Source of the DNA: CAYMJA01 sp964391095
GTDB lineage: Bacteria; Patescibacteriota; Minisyncoccia; Minisyncoccales; GWA2-38-27
Length of the DNA stretch: 19,398 bases
Direction of reading: 5' to 3'
Assembly: GCA_964391095.1 (NCBI GenBank)
Contig: CAYMJA010000009.1
Span: 1 to 19,398, forward strand
This document shows, in pieces, positions 18,843-19,398 of this stretch. Below the pieces are notes generated by a model. The model was given only the letters and a program-made list of their open reading frames with translations, was not told the origin of the DNA and did no database searches. Numbering within the stretch: the first letter of the stretch is position 1; the number at the start of each line of letters is the position of its first letter. The position numbers and the translations under genes are program-made.

Positions 18843-19398
18843 ATGAAGACAGGAATTGCTACAATTCCATTGGATTATGGCCGTTGCCCTCGATGGCTGT
18901 TTGAAAGAATGAAGCGGCTTTCTCGAGGAATAATATTGGCTATTAGAGAGGAATTCGGACCAGAAGAAATTTTGAGGAGATTATCTGACCCGATTTGGTT
19001 TCAATCACTTGGCTGTGTGATAGGCTTTGATTGGAATAGTTCAGGTTTAACCACTACTACTTTAGGCGCTTTGAAAGCCGGAATTTTTGATATTCAAGAC
19101 CAATTGGGCATTTATGTCTGCGGAGGCAAGAGGGAGTCAAGAAAAACGCCTGAGGAAATTGAGACCTACGGAATATCACGCGGTTTTTTATTCGCCCCGG
19201 ATTTAATTTACGCATCAAAAATGGCAGCAAAAGTAGATTCGAGTTTAATTCAGGATAATTTTCAGCTGTATCATCACAATTTTATTTTTACAAAATCCGG
19301 CCAATGGGCGGTAATTCAACAGGGGATGAATTTAGAAATTAAGAAAGCCCGGCGTTACCATTGGTTATCTTCCAATATTAAAAATTTTGTGGAAGAGC
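18843..19398 (+). CDS. DUF763 family protein (3' end cut off by window)
   Basis: 185 complete codons are visible. The N-terminus MKTGIATIPLDYGRCPRWLF, then ERMKRLSRGIILAIREEFGP, matches the DUF763 pattern (T/S-G-x-A-T-x-P-L-D-x-G-x-x-P-x-W-L-F). It continues with RLSDPIWFQSLGCVIGFDWN, SSGLTTTTLGALKAGI, a GGKRESRKTPEEI segment and HHNFIFTKSGQWAVIQQGMN, the conserved core. Biochemical function of the family is unknown; the His-His and Lys-x-x-Trp-Ala-Val region suggests a nucleic-acid or nucleotide enzyme, but that is inference. It has its own -10 box just after the upstream terminator and is probably leaderless. The remaining C-terminal part lies outside the window. Confidence 0.88.
   Translation, partial: MKTGIATIPLDYGRCPRWLFERMKRLSRGIILAIREEFGPEEILRRLSDPIWFQSLGCVIGFDWNSSGLTTTTLGALKAGIFDIQDQLGIYVCGGKRESRKTPEEIETYGISRGFLFAPDLIYASKMAAKVDSSLIQDNFQLYHHNFIFTKSGQWAVIQQGMNLEIKKARRYHWLSSNIKNFVEE

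Noticed and set aside
1..19398. TGA recoding, as in some CPR lineages
   Set aside because: yebC, the NIF3-family gene and the 14396 gene end naturally at TGA, and no conserved gene runs through an in-frame TGA.
1..19398. tRNA or rRNA genes
   Set aside because: I looked for T-loop-like GTTCGA patterns with pairing arms and for rRNA core sequences on both strands and saw none; a covariance search would be decisive.

Overview
The window is AT-rich, gene-dense DNA that most resembles a Candidate Phyla Radiation (Patescibacteria, Parcubacteria-like) bacterium. This is inferred from gene content and style: short intergenic gaps, most genes lacking a Shine-Dalgarno sequence, reduced versions of core enzymes (a stand-alone PolA-type 5'-3' exonuclease, a PilB/GspE ATPase without its N-terminal domain, a MurE-type ligase with a shortened N-terminus), and families common in these genomes (NIF3-like, lamin-tail proteins, DUF763). 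TGA ends several genes in good context, so the standard bacterial code applies. No tRNA, rRNA, CRISPR array or transposase was seen.

Layout. 1-4431 is mostly minus strand: ruvC (cut by the window edge), yebC, a lamin-tail surface protein and ruvB, with one plus-strand membrane-anchored alpha/alpha-toroid protein (1229-2641). Between ruvB and pilB lies a 140-nt element closed by a perfect 28-bp inverted repeat, either a structured RNA or a small mobile element. pilB (minus) and tsaE (plus) diverge from a 16-nt gap. Then come, all plus, the exonuclease, a soluble PAS histidine kinase, a single-domain response regulator and the DNA glycosylase mutM. 10018-12207 holds an orphan membrane protein, holA and, convergent with holA, rpsT. 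ruvA and murE follow, then a small orphan membrane protein, rtcB, an orphan soluble protein, a tiny basic protein, a NIF3-family protein and the start of a DUF763 protein.

How it works together. The three Holliday-junction genes ruvA, ruvB and ruvC lie within 13 kb but in three separate transcription units. The exonuclease, MutM and HolA add repair and replication functions; the kinase and receiver form a probable two-component pair; PilB indicates type IV pili.

Two themes stand out. First, there are two expression styles. Many genes have a -10-like hexamer (TAAAAT, TATAAT, TAAGAT) only 5-8 nt before the ATG and no Shine-Dalgarno, which suggests leaderless mRNAs. Three orphan genes (10018, 14396, 16546) instead have a -35/-10 promoter, a 50-85 nt leader, a purine-rich Shine-Dalgarno and their own terminator. 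Second, small repeat elements are scattered through the window: hairpin palindromes inserted in frame in proteins, a roughly 60-nt element present both before the response regulator and inside murE, and 7-bp-period tandem repeats at several places. In two genes a repeat appears to have landed between a -10 box and the start codon.
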